Below are positions 24,901 to 34,607 of a stretch of 64,000 nt of DNA, in pieces. The translations under genes were made by a program, and so were the position numbers. Positions within the stretch are counted from its first letter, which is position 1. Each line of letters starts with the position of its first letter. The notes under the pieces were generated by a model, which saw only the letters and a program-made list of their open reading frames with translations, ran no database searches and was not told the origin of the DNA. The DNA lies in assembly GCA_905221605.1 (NCBI GenBank), contig CAJNDS010002365.1, positions 310,001 to 374,000 of the forward strand, in the 5' to 3' direction. The stretch is from Symbiodinium natans (taxonomy: Eukaryota > Sar > Dinophyceae > Suessiales > Symbiodiniaceae).

Positions 24901-25950
24901 TGGGGGCCATTTTGCGTGCGATGTTTCACATGATACCTTTGAAGTACCGACTGGTGGGAGCCTCTCTCAGAACTGTCATGTTGTGACAGCATGCCATGAA
25001 GGGCATGGTGCTGAACCAACTCAGCAATAAACAGAAGCTGTTTCTGGATGTGAGCTTCAAGATCGGATCTCTGGACAAGAAATATCAAGCTGCTGTCGCA
25101 AATGGGCTCATATCAATCTGCGCCAACATGTCTGGGACCCTGACCACGACGATGGCTGAGGAGAATTTGCAAAGACCTCGTATACTCTTCTGAATGGCCA
25201 TGCTGATCATGCTTGCCACAGCACTCCAGATCGAGCATGCTTCTCCGACAGCTGAGGTGTCGGAAGTACTGCGCAAAACGTCTTCGATCGTCAACTTACA
25301 AACAAGACAAAGCCGGCAAGTGTGGCACTCACAGCTGTGCCCGCCGCAGCATGATAGTTGGCGGGTTGTAGCCCAGGTCCTGCTACGACATGTGCAAGAG
25401 CAGCAGATCTGAACAGTCGTAGAGCTTGCCAAAGGCCAGCCCGTCTGGGCTTTGAAAGCACAGCACAAGACAAGGGCGCCTTCGTGCATTATGATGCCGT
25501 TGGGGGTGAAAGACCTCTGCTGATTCTCTACTTGCCAGGGTCGCACTTTACAGGCCTTAACAACGCACGGCGGCATACAAGTAACGCGCAGAATCGAGCG
25601 GCCTCTCCGAATTCTGTTCCGCGATGTTCCGCGGTATGCGCGTGGCAAGATAGGATCTCATAGCCAGGCTTGAAGTTGTGGATCGGTACTGTGTGCTTCT
25701 TGTATGCAAGAACCGACTACCCACTAACTCGTCAGAATGATTCAGGGTGCTGATTCTAGCCTGGGTTAGGCTTTGCTCCTGCTCACCTGTGCACTGTAAG
25801 GGCCGGGCGCAGGGGAAGGGCACGATGATGCTGAAGATGCCGCCTGTACCAGCACGTTCCAAGAGCCTTCTGCGCAATTTGCCCGAACTTTGCCAGATTT
25901 GCAGGGCACAGGAATCCCCAGGAAGAAATAACACGCAGGAGCACACATGC
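22000..25950. other. region with weak coding signals only
   Basis: Open minus-strand stretches at 23153-22710 and 23605-23156, and overlapping readings on both strands at 24.8-25.5 kb, look partly protein-like. One donor-bounded candidate on the minus strand ends near 25332 (DLGYNPPTIMLRRAQ before GTGAGT). None could be joined into a gene, and strand choice at 25 kb is ambiguous. Confidence 0.4.
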
Positions 25951-25952
25951 AC

Positions 25953-26911
25953 TCAGAATGCTCTGGAGTCTGGGCTTGAGAGGCCTTTGGGCTGCTGTCC
26001 CATTGCGCACGAACGCGGCAACAGGAGCGCCAGACGAAGCTGCCAAACCTTCCCGTACAGCAAATCAACAAGTAGAGCAACCAAAGTCTTCTGTCGGCCA
26101 GAGCCTGTGACTCTGCCCGACATGGACACTGCACACAGACACAGAGATCCCGGCTTCTTCTTCTTCAGCTTCCGCCGGTCCACTTTCCTGTGCAGCTCCG
26201 TCTCCTCAAGAGAAAAGAAGTTCGCAAAGGCTTTCAAGCCAAAACTCCCAAGTACATAAGGCTGAAAGCCCGTAACTTGCTCCTGTCTTCTCCCACCTGT
26301 CACGTTTTCTCGGGCCCACGCCAAAATGCACAGAAAGTGCTCCTGTAGTTCTGCCGAGGAGTTGGCCTTGACCGATTGCAACGCTTCGAGCGCTACTGCT
26401 CTTCTGCTCTAGCGCTGTGCAGCCACGACCGAAGTAAAGCAGCACGAATGTCAATCACTGAATTGTCGAGCTTCGTGCCATTGCCTTTTCAAGAACGTGG
26501 CTAGAGTACCTTATTCGCGGCACTTCTCGCAACTTTGGGGGAAGGAAACGCTAGCGGCGGGCAAAGCAGCTTGAGCTCCAGGCTTACTGCTGGCCATCTC
26601 CAGGAGCACCCCTCTGTCACACCGGACCAGGCGCAGCAGCTCCTCTGCACTCCGCTTTCGAAAAAGCACAAAAACCACAAAAAACAGAAACGGCGAACGC
26701 AAAAGAAAGGCTCAGAGGCCACCGGAGCTCCTCTGCAATGAGGTCTCTCTGGCTTTGAGAGGCCATCCTTGGAAGGTTGTCGAAGGTTGCAAGGCACCAC
26801 GACGAAAACTGCATCTTGCACGCCTGTTGCTGCCTGTTTCGCCGCAGGTCCCGTGCTATCTTCTGCAAAATGATGCACCTTCTCATTCCTCGCTTTTTCT
26901 CCTCTTCAAAT
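25953..26911 (-). CDS. three-exon gene for an unknown basic protein
   Basis: Exon 1 (26911-26731) follows a CCTTAG acceptor and reads a highly charged helix (FEEEKKRGMRRCIILQKIAR, then DLRRNRQQQ) that resembles an IQ or coiled segment. Exon 2 begins at 26642 with ELLRLVRCDRGVLLEMASS. The 88-bp intron between them (26730-26643) starts GA and ends AG, and the 12-mer TGCAGAGGAGCT lies at both junctions. Exon 3 (about 26403 down to 25953) reads KANSSAELQEHFLCILAWAR, then a Lys-rich patch (HRKVDRRKLKKKKPG), and ends at a TGA; its true 3' limit could be earlier, at the GTGTCC site. The exon 2 to 3 junction is not resolved. No known domain is recognised. Confidence 0.5.
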
Positions 26912-26988
26912 CTAAGGCACGGAGTTACACACCCACACGTGCACCTGGTACAATTCACACACCATGACACAGCAAACGGCGCATCACC

Positions 26989-27541
26989 ATGTCATTACTG
27001 GATGAGGCTCAGCATCTGGCTCGAGAAACTTCTGCACAACGTGGTTCCCATAACGATTCATGGCGACCCTTGGCCAAAGCGGTCTGGCTCTTGCGTCGCG
27101 GCAGTCTAGCGCAGGTGAGCTGTCCAAGAAGTCACGCAGTCAAGAGGCATCAGAGGGATGGAGACCACAGACTTCCCCAGCACACCCTTTCACGTTTTTA
27201 GGTGCTGGGCTCTTGAAGTCTGGGCAAGATCTGCTCGAGGAGCTGCCTCGGAAGGTGGAGTCTGCAAACATTGCTCCGAAACTGCTTTGACTTGAAAGGC
27301 TCTGGGTCCCTGAGTTGCAGTTTTGGAAGTTAACATGCGAGAAGTGTTTCGTCTTGATCTTAAGACAAGTGCGGCCCTGCAGGGTACTTTTGCCTCCCTG
27401 GATGTTCAGTGCCGGGGCGCGGTGTTCTGCATCATGGGGAGTGAGGGGAATCTCGTTGATCCGTTCATGCGCATCACTGTGTGGATGACGACGCACTCGG
27501 CTTTCGATCGTCATAGTTACTCCCGCAGTTGACCCGCGCAT
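26989..27541. other. coding-like locus, strand unresolved
   Basis: On the + strand an ATG at 26989 opens a frame (SLLDEAQHLARETSAQRG and onward) to a good donor, CAG|GTGAGC, at 27112; a TTTTTAG acceptor lies near 27200. On the minus strand an ATG frame of 133 codons covers 27541-27140. Both readings are protein-like and cannot both be right. The minus strand would agree with all neighbours. Confidence 0.3.
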
Positions 27542-27689
27542 GTTTGAGCTTCCTCACTTTGAGATTCAGACTGCAGACGCTCCCAGCTCCCAGCGTTCAC
27601 ACACATACAGTGCAGCCCTCAACTCAGCCCGAAAACCCATCTGCTAATCGCGCGATAAGAAGTGCTGCGAGGTGTCATTGCTGCACCCT

Positions 27690-28109
27690 TTACCTCGATT
27701 CCTTGAGCGGCTTAATCAGCTTGTCGACGCCGCAGCGCGCGAGGTTCTCGAGTTCTGAGTGTACCAAGCGTACTGTGAAAGGTGGGTCTTTAACGGTGGG
27801 GTGCTTGTCCTTAACACTTCGGCGAGGTGCTTCTTTTCATCTCGGAGCTGCGTACTTAAAGTCGAAAAACCAAAGACCAAAGAGTGGCACGCAAGCATTT
27901 CACAGAGTGGTGAAGAGCTTTCATGGGGATACCAGCACGACTACGGCACGGAAGCCTGAGCACTTGGATCCCGGCATAGTATGTTCGTTCTTGTCCCCTA
28001 CATGCTCAATGATTCGCTGCATCACCTTTGCAGACGTCATGTCGCTTCCCTCAAGGAACTCCTCTCGATTCCACCGCAGTACTCGATGCTCTCGATGGTC
28101 TATGCTCAT
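27690..28109 (-). CDS. candidate exons, unknown protein
   Basis: From an ATG at 28109 the minus strand reads REHRVLRWNREEFLEGSDMT and SAKVMQRIIEHVGDKNEH, a charged, folded-looking segment. After a TACGCAG acceptor near 27855 a second stretch reads LRDEKKHLAEV, then PPFTVRLVHSELENLARCGV, and ends LIKPLKESR at a TAA (27690). The second stretch needs a 2-base shift within an AAGTGTTAAG segment, so it is either decayed, mis-assembled or wrongly read. Family unknown. Confidence 0.4.
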
Positions 28110-28353
28110 TAATTACTCGCTTCTCGTCATCCTCTAACCTTCGCCTGCAAGAACCTGAACTCCGCACATACAAGAACTCACAAAACCGCATATTGGGGCA
28201 TTGCAGCCGCGTGACACGGCAGCCTTGGGCATCCATGGCCACCTGCCCCAAACTCTCGACAGCGGGTGCCGAAGAACCCTCTTTTTGCTGACTTAATTGA
28301 AAGTAGCAGCACAGAAGTACAGCGGTTGGCGTGTAGTTGCATCGCTTTCAGCA

Positions 28354-28889
28354 TCAACAGCTCAACAAGCTGGCCTGTGGAACACAATCCTTGAGCTCCT
28401 GAAAGCTCTGAAGCTGGGCAAACGGTCTCGAAACGGAAACTCTGACTTGAAGAGGGTCACAATGCTCTGCCAGGCACTGCCACCGCTCCTCGAGTATAAA
28501 CTTGAAGCGCTCTGGCGACAGGGCCTGAAAGTTAGCTGTCTTGGACACAGCCCCCCAAATCTGGCCGACTCTGGCGCTTCCTCTAGAAACCGTTTGACCA
28601 AATCAAGTCAGCACACTTGTCTAGCAAGCCCTGCCTGAATGCAGGCTTGCAGGACATAGTTGGAGAAATTCGGCTTGGTGCCGAATGCCTCTTTGCCCAA
28701 GATGGGCAAGGTGGACTCTGTCGAAGCACACATCACACACTCCAGAAACCCGGAGCCTGCATGACGTGCGTCCGCAGCTCGCAGATCACCTTGCATGCAG
28801 ACATGCAAGCACTTGAAAGCTAAGAGCAAGGCAGAGGACATGAACCTAGGACATGAACCTGGTGGTCGCAAGATGCTAGCTGTTAACAC
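28354..28889 (-). CDS. candidate exon with a homopolymer frame break
   Basis: The minus strand reads LVKRFLEEAPESARFGG down to a G6 run at about 28554. One base out of frame it then reads SKTANFQALSPERFKFILEE and RWQCLAEHCDPLQVRVSVSR to a TGA at 28354. One extra G in the run would join them. Upstream (28889-28611) a further stretch (FGTKPNFSNYVLQACIQAGL) recalls a helical-repeat pattern but ends at an in-frame TGA. The + strand also carries a 113-codon frame here, so strand assignment rests on agreement with neighbouring genes. Confidence 0.35.
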
Positions 28890-28999
28890 AACCTGGCTGG
28901 GCCTGGGAGATCAAAAGACGATATCTGAGGCTCGGTCAGTGTCAACAGCACTATTCCAGTCCTCCAGGCAGTATGAAAGGTGTGCACTGAATGCGCTCC

Positions 29000-31030
29000 A
29001 TGGCGGCTTGGCACGGCTTAGACTTCGCAGCTCCTTGGCGCCACCACTCTTGAGATGTCCGCCACAGACCAGGAGCTGCCGCACAGGGGAGCTTGCCGAA
29101 TGCGAGCAAAGCAAGAAAGCAATGAAAAGTCTTATGTGTCTGGCCTGCTGCAATTGCTCGGAACCTGGCTTCGTACAAGCCAGCCTCCAAACTTTCCTGG
29201 AGTGCACGGGGATGGTAGTGAGATGGGCGGTCGCAGCAACATGGTATGGCATTTCTGGGAAACACGCCTTGCATGTTGTATTGTAAATGCACATTTTGGG
29301 GAATGCCGCCCCCGAAAGGACACACATTGAAGATTTTCTGGCCAGGCCAAGGCGATCGACACTTCGTTTGCAATAAACATGTTGATGTGTGTGCACCAGC
29401 CGGAAGCTGATCGAGCAGCCTTTTCTGACCCCGCCGCTCAATGTCGGGCATGTCGACGCTGCTTGAGTGGCCACCAAGTCGTGCCCTGATATATGGGGAC
29501 TAAAGTATACTTGAACCAGCTGGATACAGGGATGCGCAATGATGGCTATCGGTCCAGCTTCGAATAAATTTCCATGAACCGAAAGACAAATGGCTTCTAC
29601 GATTCTGCATGGTTCTGCATGCCACTCGCATGGGTGAGCCTAGTGTCAGTCTATGCTTCATGCCGACATTGACAAAATTTTGTGACAGACGCTGCAAGGA
29701 TTCTGGCTTCCATGGGAGCCGGGCCCCTTGATCTTCTGCTGAACCTGCTGGAAGTCGCGCGCCTGCCGTGCTCACGATCATGCACGCCCTGCAATGGCAA
29801 ATCCCATGCGCTGCAGCACTGTGACACAATGTTTTCAGAAGTGTGCCTTGATGAGTCCTTCCAGCTCTGCAACCTGCAAGCGATTCACAAAATGAGCACA
29901 GCCTGAAGGCCGTGCCAACTGTGCAGGGTTCATATCTGGTCAATCCAGAACCACCTTGCCAGAATATAGTATACAGTGTGTACCGTGTGTTAAAACAACG
30001 GCGGACCAAGATGGCAAAGAAGGCTCACCGTAGAGATCAAGAGGGCCTAAAGATGCAAGATGGGCATCCGAGGACGAACATTGCCTCTGCGGAATGTTGG
30101 CTCACATGGCCGGCTGAAGGAGACGAGAAGGGGTCCGACTCTGGCCTGCTACGCAAGGAGGCCACATGACACAGGAGCGAACGAAGAGCTTGCAAAGACT
30201 GAAAATGCCGAAGTCAGGAAGCCTCTGCCTGTAGTGTGGCCACCTGGAACTCAGTGATGCTCAAACAGATACGAGAGATTGGGCCATCTTGGCCGAAAGA
30301 CTCTGAGGCTCTCAGTGGATCTAAGGGCCTCCGTGCTTTCGTCTGACGCTGTTCGCTAGGAGCACTAGGATGTACCTGAGTCTTGCGGATGTAGGCTGAA
30401 TCGGCTCAGAGATGCAAATCTATCAACGAGGTCTCACCGCGTGGTGCAAGTATGACGGAAGCCCATGCTGCGAACATACGATTGCTTGGGGCAGAATTGT
30501 GCGGACAAGCTTCAGAATCTTCTTGCAGCAGCGTGTTCAGCAGCCTCCCGCGCAGTTGCCCGGCTGTCGACATGAGACACAGGATGACACAGGCTCCGGA
30601 CCTTCCCTTTGAACCCCGTACTTGCAGATGCGCAGGACTCTACTTGGCGTGGCTCTACTGCCTTTCGAGGTTGCGCTGGTCGGTCTCTTGTTGGCTCGGG
30701 GCGGAAGAACAGGGCCTTGGTGTCAGTGATAGGCGCTGGAAGCAGCGTCCTCCAAAACCATTATCCCGTTTACCATGTCTTGTTTGCAATATTGTTCCTG
30801 AGAACTTGCAGTCACCTAAAAGCCTGAGTTTGGTTGAAGAGTGTTTCTGTCCCGCGTCAGTTGTCCACAGTCAGACTGCTGTCGATTGTAGGACAGGTCG
30901 GCATGGGACATTCCAGACATGTAGGTCAGGCCGTCGACGACGTTCAGAAAGCTGCACACTCGACATGGCGCCTGCACGATACCAGCAGGGGCAAACTCCA
31001 GAACGGGGAGTGTATATTGAACCAGCACGA
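29000..31030. other. region without a resolved gene
   Basis: A possible first exon lies on the minus strand at 29451 (MPDIERRGQKRLLDQLPA before GGTGCAC). Several overlapping open frames at 29.1-30.9 kb conflict with one another. Nothing here can be assigned. Confidence 0.35.
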
Positions 31031-31036
31031 GAGCTC

Positions 31037-31836
31037 TCAATCGCCAATGGGTGTCGTGATGGGCGGCATCTCACGAACTGCGTCACCAGATGCTGAAGCC
31101 GGTAAGGCCGGTTTGGCCACTATCTCTGCAGCCTTGAGCCAAGCTTTCAGCTCCGAAGCCTTGTAAAGCACAAAGTGAACCTCCAGATTTGGCTTCAACT
31201 CTGCGAAATGTCTACAAGCTTCCATGGCCGCACGGGCACCAGCTTCCACTGGGCAGCCGAAGAGCCCGCAGCCAAGTGCAGGGATGGCCACAGCACGAAG
31301 AGAGCTTTCCTTGGCCAGCATCAGTGCCGACAGAAAGGTCTGTTCCAGGAGTCTTTCTGCTTCCTCAGGTGCATATGCTGGAAAGACCGGCGCCACTGCA
31401 TGAATCACGTGTCCCACGTGCAGATCCGCGCCAGCCGTAATTCTTGCCTGGCCCGTTGGACAGCGCACTCCCGGGCTGATCTCAGGCAGATCGGCGCAGA
31501 GGCACCTGAGCCGCGGCCCCGCCACGCGATGCAGGGCGGCGTCGACACCGCCGCCACCAAAGTCATCACCTGGGTAGCGGATTGCGTGCATACACACACA
31601 CACACACGTATAGATATATGATATATGCGCCAATAACCTGAGGCCACACTAGCCGCAACGGTCTAGTCACCATAGTCCTCATCGTCGCCGACAGCACCCA
31701 GCAGCCCCTCGTTTGCAGCATTGACGATGGCAAGGTCCTGCTTGTCCGCCACAGGCTGCCACGCGACAATGTTGCCACGGCAGATGACGATGTGGAGCGC
31801 ATTGAGGTGGAAGCTCCACTGCTCGTGTCGAGACAT
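31037..31836 (-). CDS. macro-domain protein (ADP-ribose binding or hydrolysis)
   Basis: Two exons, 31836-31671 and 31569-31037, encode 232 residues; the start is the first in-frame ATG, giving MSRHEQWSF. The macro fold is clear: a first strand HIVICRGNIV, the ADP-ribose loop IVNAANEGLLG (about 38-48), the catalytic-type loop GGGGVDAALHRVAG, the CPTGQARITAG strand-turn, HVIHAVAP, and the phosphate loop ALGCGLFGCPVEAG followed by the last helix. Macro domains of this MacroD-like type bind ADP-ribose and may remove mono-ADP-ribose from proteins or hydrolyse O-acetyl-ADP-ribose. The Asn pair and the Asp of GVD are retained, so activity is plausible. An acidic insertion of about ten residues (GDDEDYGDDF) splits the first two loops exactly at the 101-bp intron (31670-31570), whose ends share GTGA. 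The tail of about 30 residues is disordered. Confidence 0.9.
31591..31626. repeat. (CA)n/(TA)n microsatellite inside the macro-gene intron
   Basis: A CA run of about eight units is followed by TATAGATATATGATATAT. It occupies a third of the 101-bp intron of the macro-domain gene. Confidence 0.9.
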
Positions 31837-32299
31837 ACTGATTGAGCCGGACTGCTTCACTGCTTCGTGCCGATACGAAGCAGATTACCCGACGGCCCGG
31901 CATCTGGACGGACTTCGCATGATCTCACAATTCAACTCAAGCGACAAAGCTGCCAAAGTGGGATCCCGGCCGCAGCAGCTCATCCAGCAGCAGCCTCAAA
32001 AAGAAACGCTGAAGGGAGGTTGGGGGAACCCGCCTCTTGACCGTTCCAATCCCGAACCTCGCTGAAGCATACTGAAGCCCGGGCTCCTGCTTGGCACTGG
32101 CCGAGTCCGAGTCCTTCCGGAGAAGGCCCGGGACCTGAGCAGATATGGGTGAGATCGTGTTCTCAAGGTGATGCACGAGAAGAGGGGCCTGCGCGTACCT
32201 TCCAACTGTTGAAATATCAACCAGATAAGGCCTCGAGGCCATCCGTGACCCATCAATAGACTGTAAACCACACAAGACGCAAGCTCCAATCAGCTAGCT

Positions 32300-33690
32300 T
32301 TCGTCGTTTTTCAAAAGGGTACCCCGAACACACTCCACATAGCAGACTCCTCATTATAGGAAGCCCTAGTAAGGGTACCCTATTTTCAGAAACTCCCTTA
32401 TAGTACGGCCGAGATCGGGCCAGCCGCAGCTCTTTTGAGGCTCAGATGCGGCCTGGGAGCCTGCGGCTGAGCTGCCCGCCGCGCACCAAAACTGCAGAGA
32501 GAGGTCATTCATTGCATGATTGTTAAGCTCATCTCCGATGCTGTGCAGCCGGTGCAAGTTTGGATAAAACACCGGAAAGCACTCCTCTCTCTTGCTTGGC
32601 GACTACACTACGCCAATAAATTTGACGTCTCCCCCGCTGCCTGCCCAGCCTTTCCCTCTCTTGTTCTAGAACTTGCAACTATTTGGCCCCGTCTACTTGA
32701 GAGCAGGGAGGACGAAAGCCAGCTCCCCGCAGATAGGCTGTCTGTGTACGTATCATAAGGATCCTAAGGGTGTGCGTGGCCCGTTCCCAAAGTAAACATC
32801 CGCGCACATGCGTCCCGACAGCATGGCACGAACAGCAGAAATCATCACAGCTTTCTTTCAATAATCGCCTGACAGAAAATATGCTTGCACATGTGACGCT
32901 ACGGCTTGGCACGTACAACACAGATATTCCTGCACAAGTGACGCTGCGGACTTGTAGGCACCACAGAAACCATCACTGCACGCTGATAGAGCAGGAAAAT
33001 GTGCCTAAGGGGGGGAGAGGGAGGGCTCTTCTGACTTGTGACTGCCCTCCCCCCCCCCCCCCCCCCCCCCGACACCTTAAATCCCCCATATGTCGGAGAT
33101 TAAGGCTGGGGAGTCTTTGTCCCATTAGAACGTTTGTAAACAAGAACTCCCGCAAGCTCATTATCTCAATCTGTATAAAATGAGCTCCGGCCTCGGCCTC
33201 CTAGAGGTCTGCTGCCACTTCGCATCATTGGCTCCAGTGGCTTGACCAGGGCCTTAGTGAAGCAATCACACAGAGCCGGACGATCCCTCAACTTGGCCGG
33301 TGTCCAAGCCGAATTTCTGAGCACAAGACGCAGCATCGGCCCCTGAAGCCAGAAGCAAGTGCCACGGATTCCATCAAGCAACTCTTGACGTGCCAATTGT
33401 TGCTGACAAGTTGGCACAAGGCCATGCCTGAACCACGTGTGCCCAAGGCCTAAGTAACTAGACATGAACAGACCGTCAGACCCCTCATCACAATCGACCG
33501 GTCTGCAAGAATAGAAGGCGTGCTCAACGATTTCGCAACGGTAACAGTGCAGCACGTAGCAGGAGCGCGGGCTGATGTTGCGATGCTGAGAACAAGACGT
33601 CACGTGGCCATGCGTGCCCCTCAGAGCGACATGTGGCTCGTATTGGCTCATGCTTCATCGGCTGGACGGTTCGACAGGTATTACTCTGCA
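32300..33690. other. region without a resolved gene; contains a C22 run
   Basis: A run of 22 cytosines lies at 33049-33070. A minus-strand frame at 33651-33166 is long (161 codons) and its end (CDCFTKALVKPLEP) vaguely recalls the end of copia-type polyproteins. No catalytic motif is present, so I do not call it. Confidence 0.4.
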
Positions 33691-33693
33691 GAA

Positions 33694-34480
33694 ACCGACT
33701 GTTCACCGCGACGACCAACGTGTCGACACCCTGATTCTGACAATCTGAAGGCCGTCTGCGCTTCCCAGCCCCATTCCGACGAAAGACAAAACGCCCAACA
33801 TCACCGGAAGTCCCGTCCTGCCAGCCGCCAAGGCCAAGGAGCTAAGCGGTTCCGAGCCGAGCCAAAAAACAAGTGGTCACCGAGGAGCTCAGGAGGGGCT
33901 CAGTATGGCTCAGTGTGACTCGGTGAGTCCCTACATATGCTACTTCTTGCTCTTCGGGGTGGGGGGGGCGGGTAGTGCTTCCTTTGATTCAACCGAGGGC
34001 AACATACGACTGAGACCTGAGGTGCTTAGATTCAGGATCTAGAACCTGAAGGTGTAGGCAGGTCTTCTCCAGCCACCCTACTAGTACTGGGTCGCAGCTC
34101 AATCTAATTCGCGCAACTACACTTCTCCACACACGAGTCCTTAAAATTCCTGAGCACCATCTGGAGACAAGGAAGAGGACTTTTCATCTGCACTCTCGGC
34201 GGAGCACGCGAGCACGTCGCATGTGACTGGCGTGGCCGCATGCACTGCAGAAGGGGATGAATGCGACAACCAAGCGCGAGGTTTGGAACAATATACTCCA
34301 GGCTAAGAGGCGGTGACTAGATTTGATGCTTTTCGTGGAGTGGTCAAGGATTTGATGCTTTTTGTGGAGTGGTCAAGTCTTGCCAAATGGAGTTAAGGAC
34401 ATCCTGCCGACTCTCCCACTTGTGATCTCCAAAACCGTCAGCGTGGCGTCGGCATCGCCCATCACCTTTCGAGACACTCG
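33694..34480. repeat. dispersed repeat, copy A
   Basis: From CCGACTGTTCACCGCGAC onward this segment matches 37435-38230 closely and in the same orientation for about 570 bases, then diverges over about 34265-34375 and resumes to about 34480. It includes the shared blocks GGTGAGTCCCTACATATG and TTCAGGATCTAGAACCTG and a short G-run. The divergent part holds a tandem duplication. No intact ORF is shared by all copies. Confidence 0.9.
34319..34376. repeat. 29-bp tandem duplication
   Basis: Two adjacent copies of a unit containing GATTTGATGCTTTTCGTGG, one with C and one with T in the TTTT(C/T)GTGG block. It replaces sequence found at the equivalent position of copy B of the dispersed repeat. Confidence 0.9.
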
Positions 34481-34607
34481 GTAAGAGCGCTTGGTAGGAC
34501 TTGTGACAGGATGTCATGACACACGGCCCGGCTAAACTAGCAAAGGAACACTTCTTTTCCGGCCGGGAGATTCACGCACACCGGCCCGATGTGCAATCAG
34601 AGGACCC

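Noticed and set aside
27529-28137. A 202-codon + strand frame
   Set aside because: Composition is Ser/Arg/Thr-rich and shadow-like, and the minus strand over the same interval gives better protein segments. Not excluded by transcripts.
33166-33651. Copia-type retrotransposon end on the minus strand
   Set aside because: Only a vague resemblance (DCFTKAL). No reverse transcriptase, RNase H or integrase motifs nearby.
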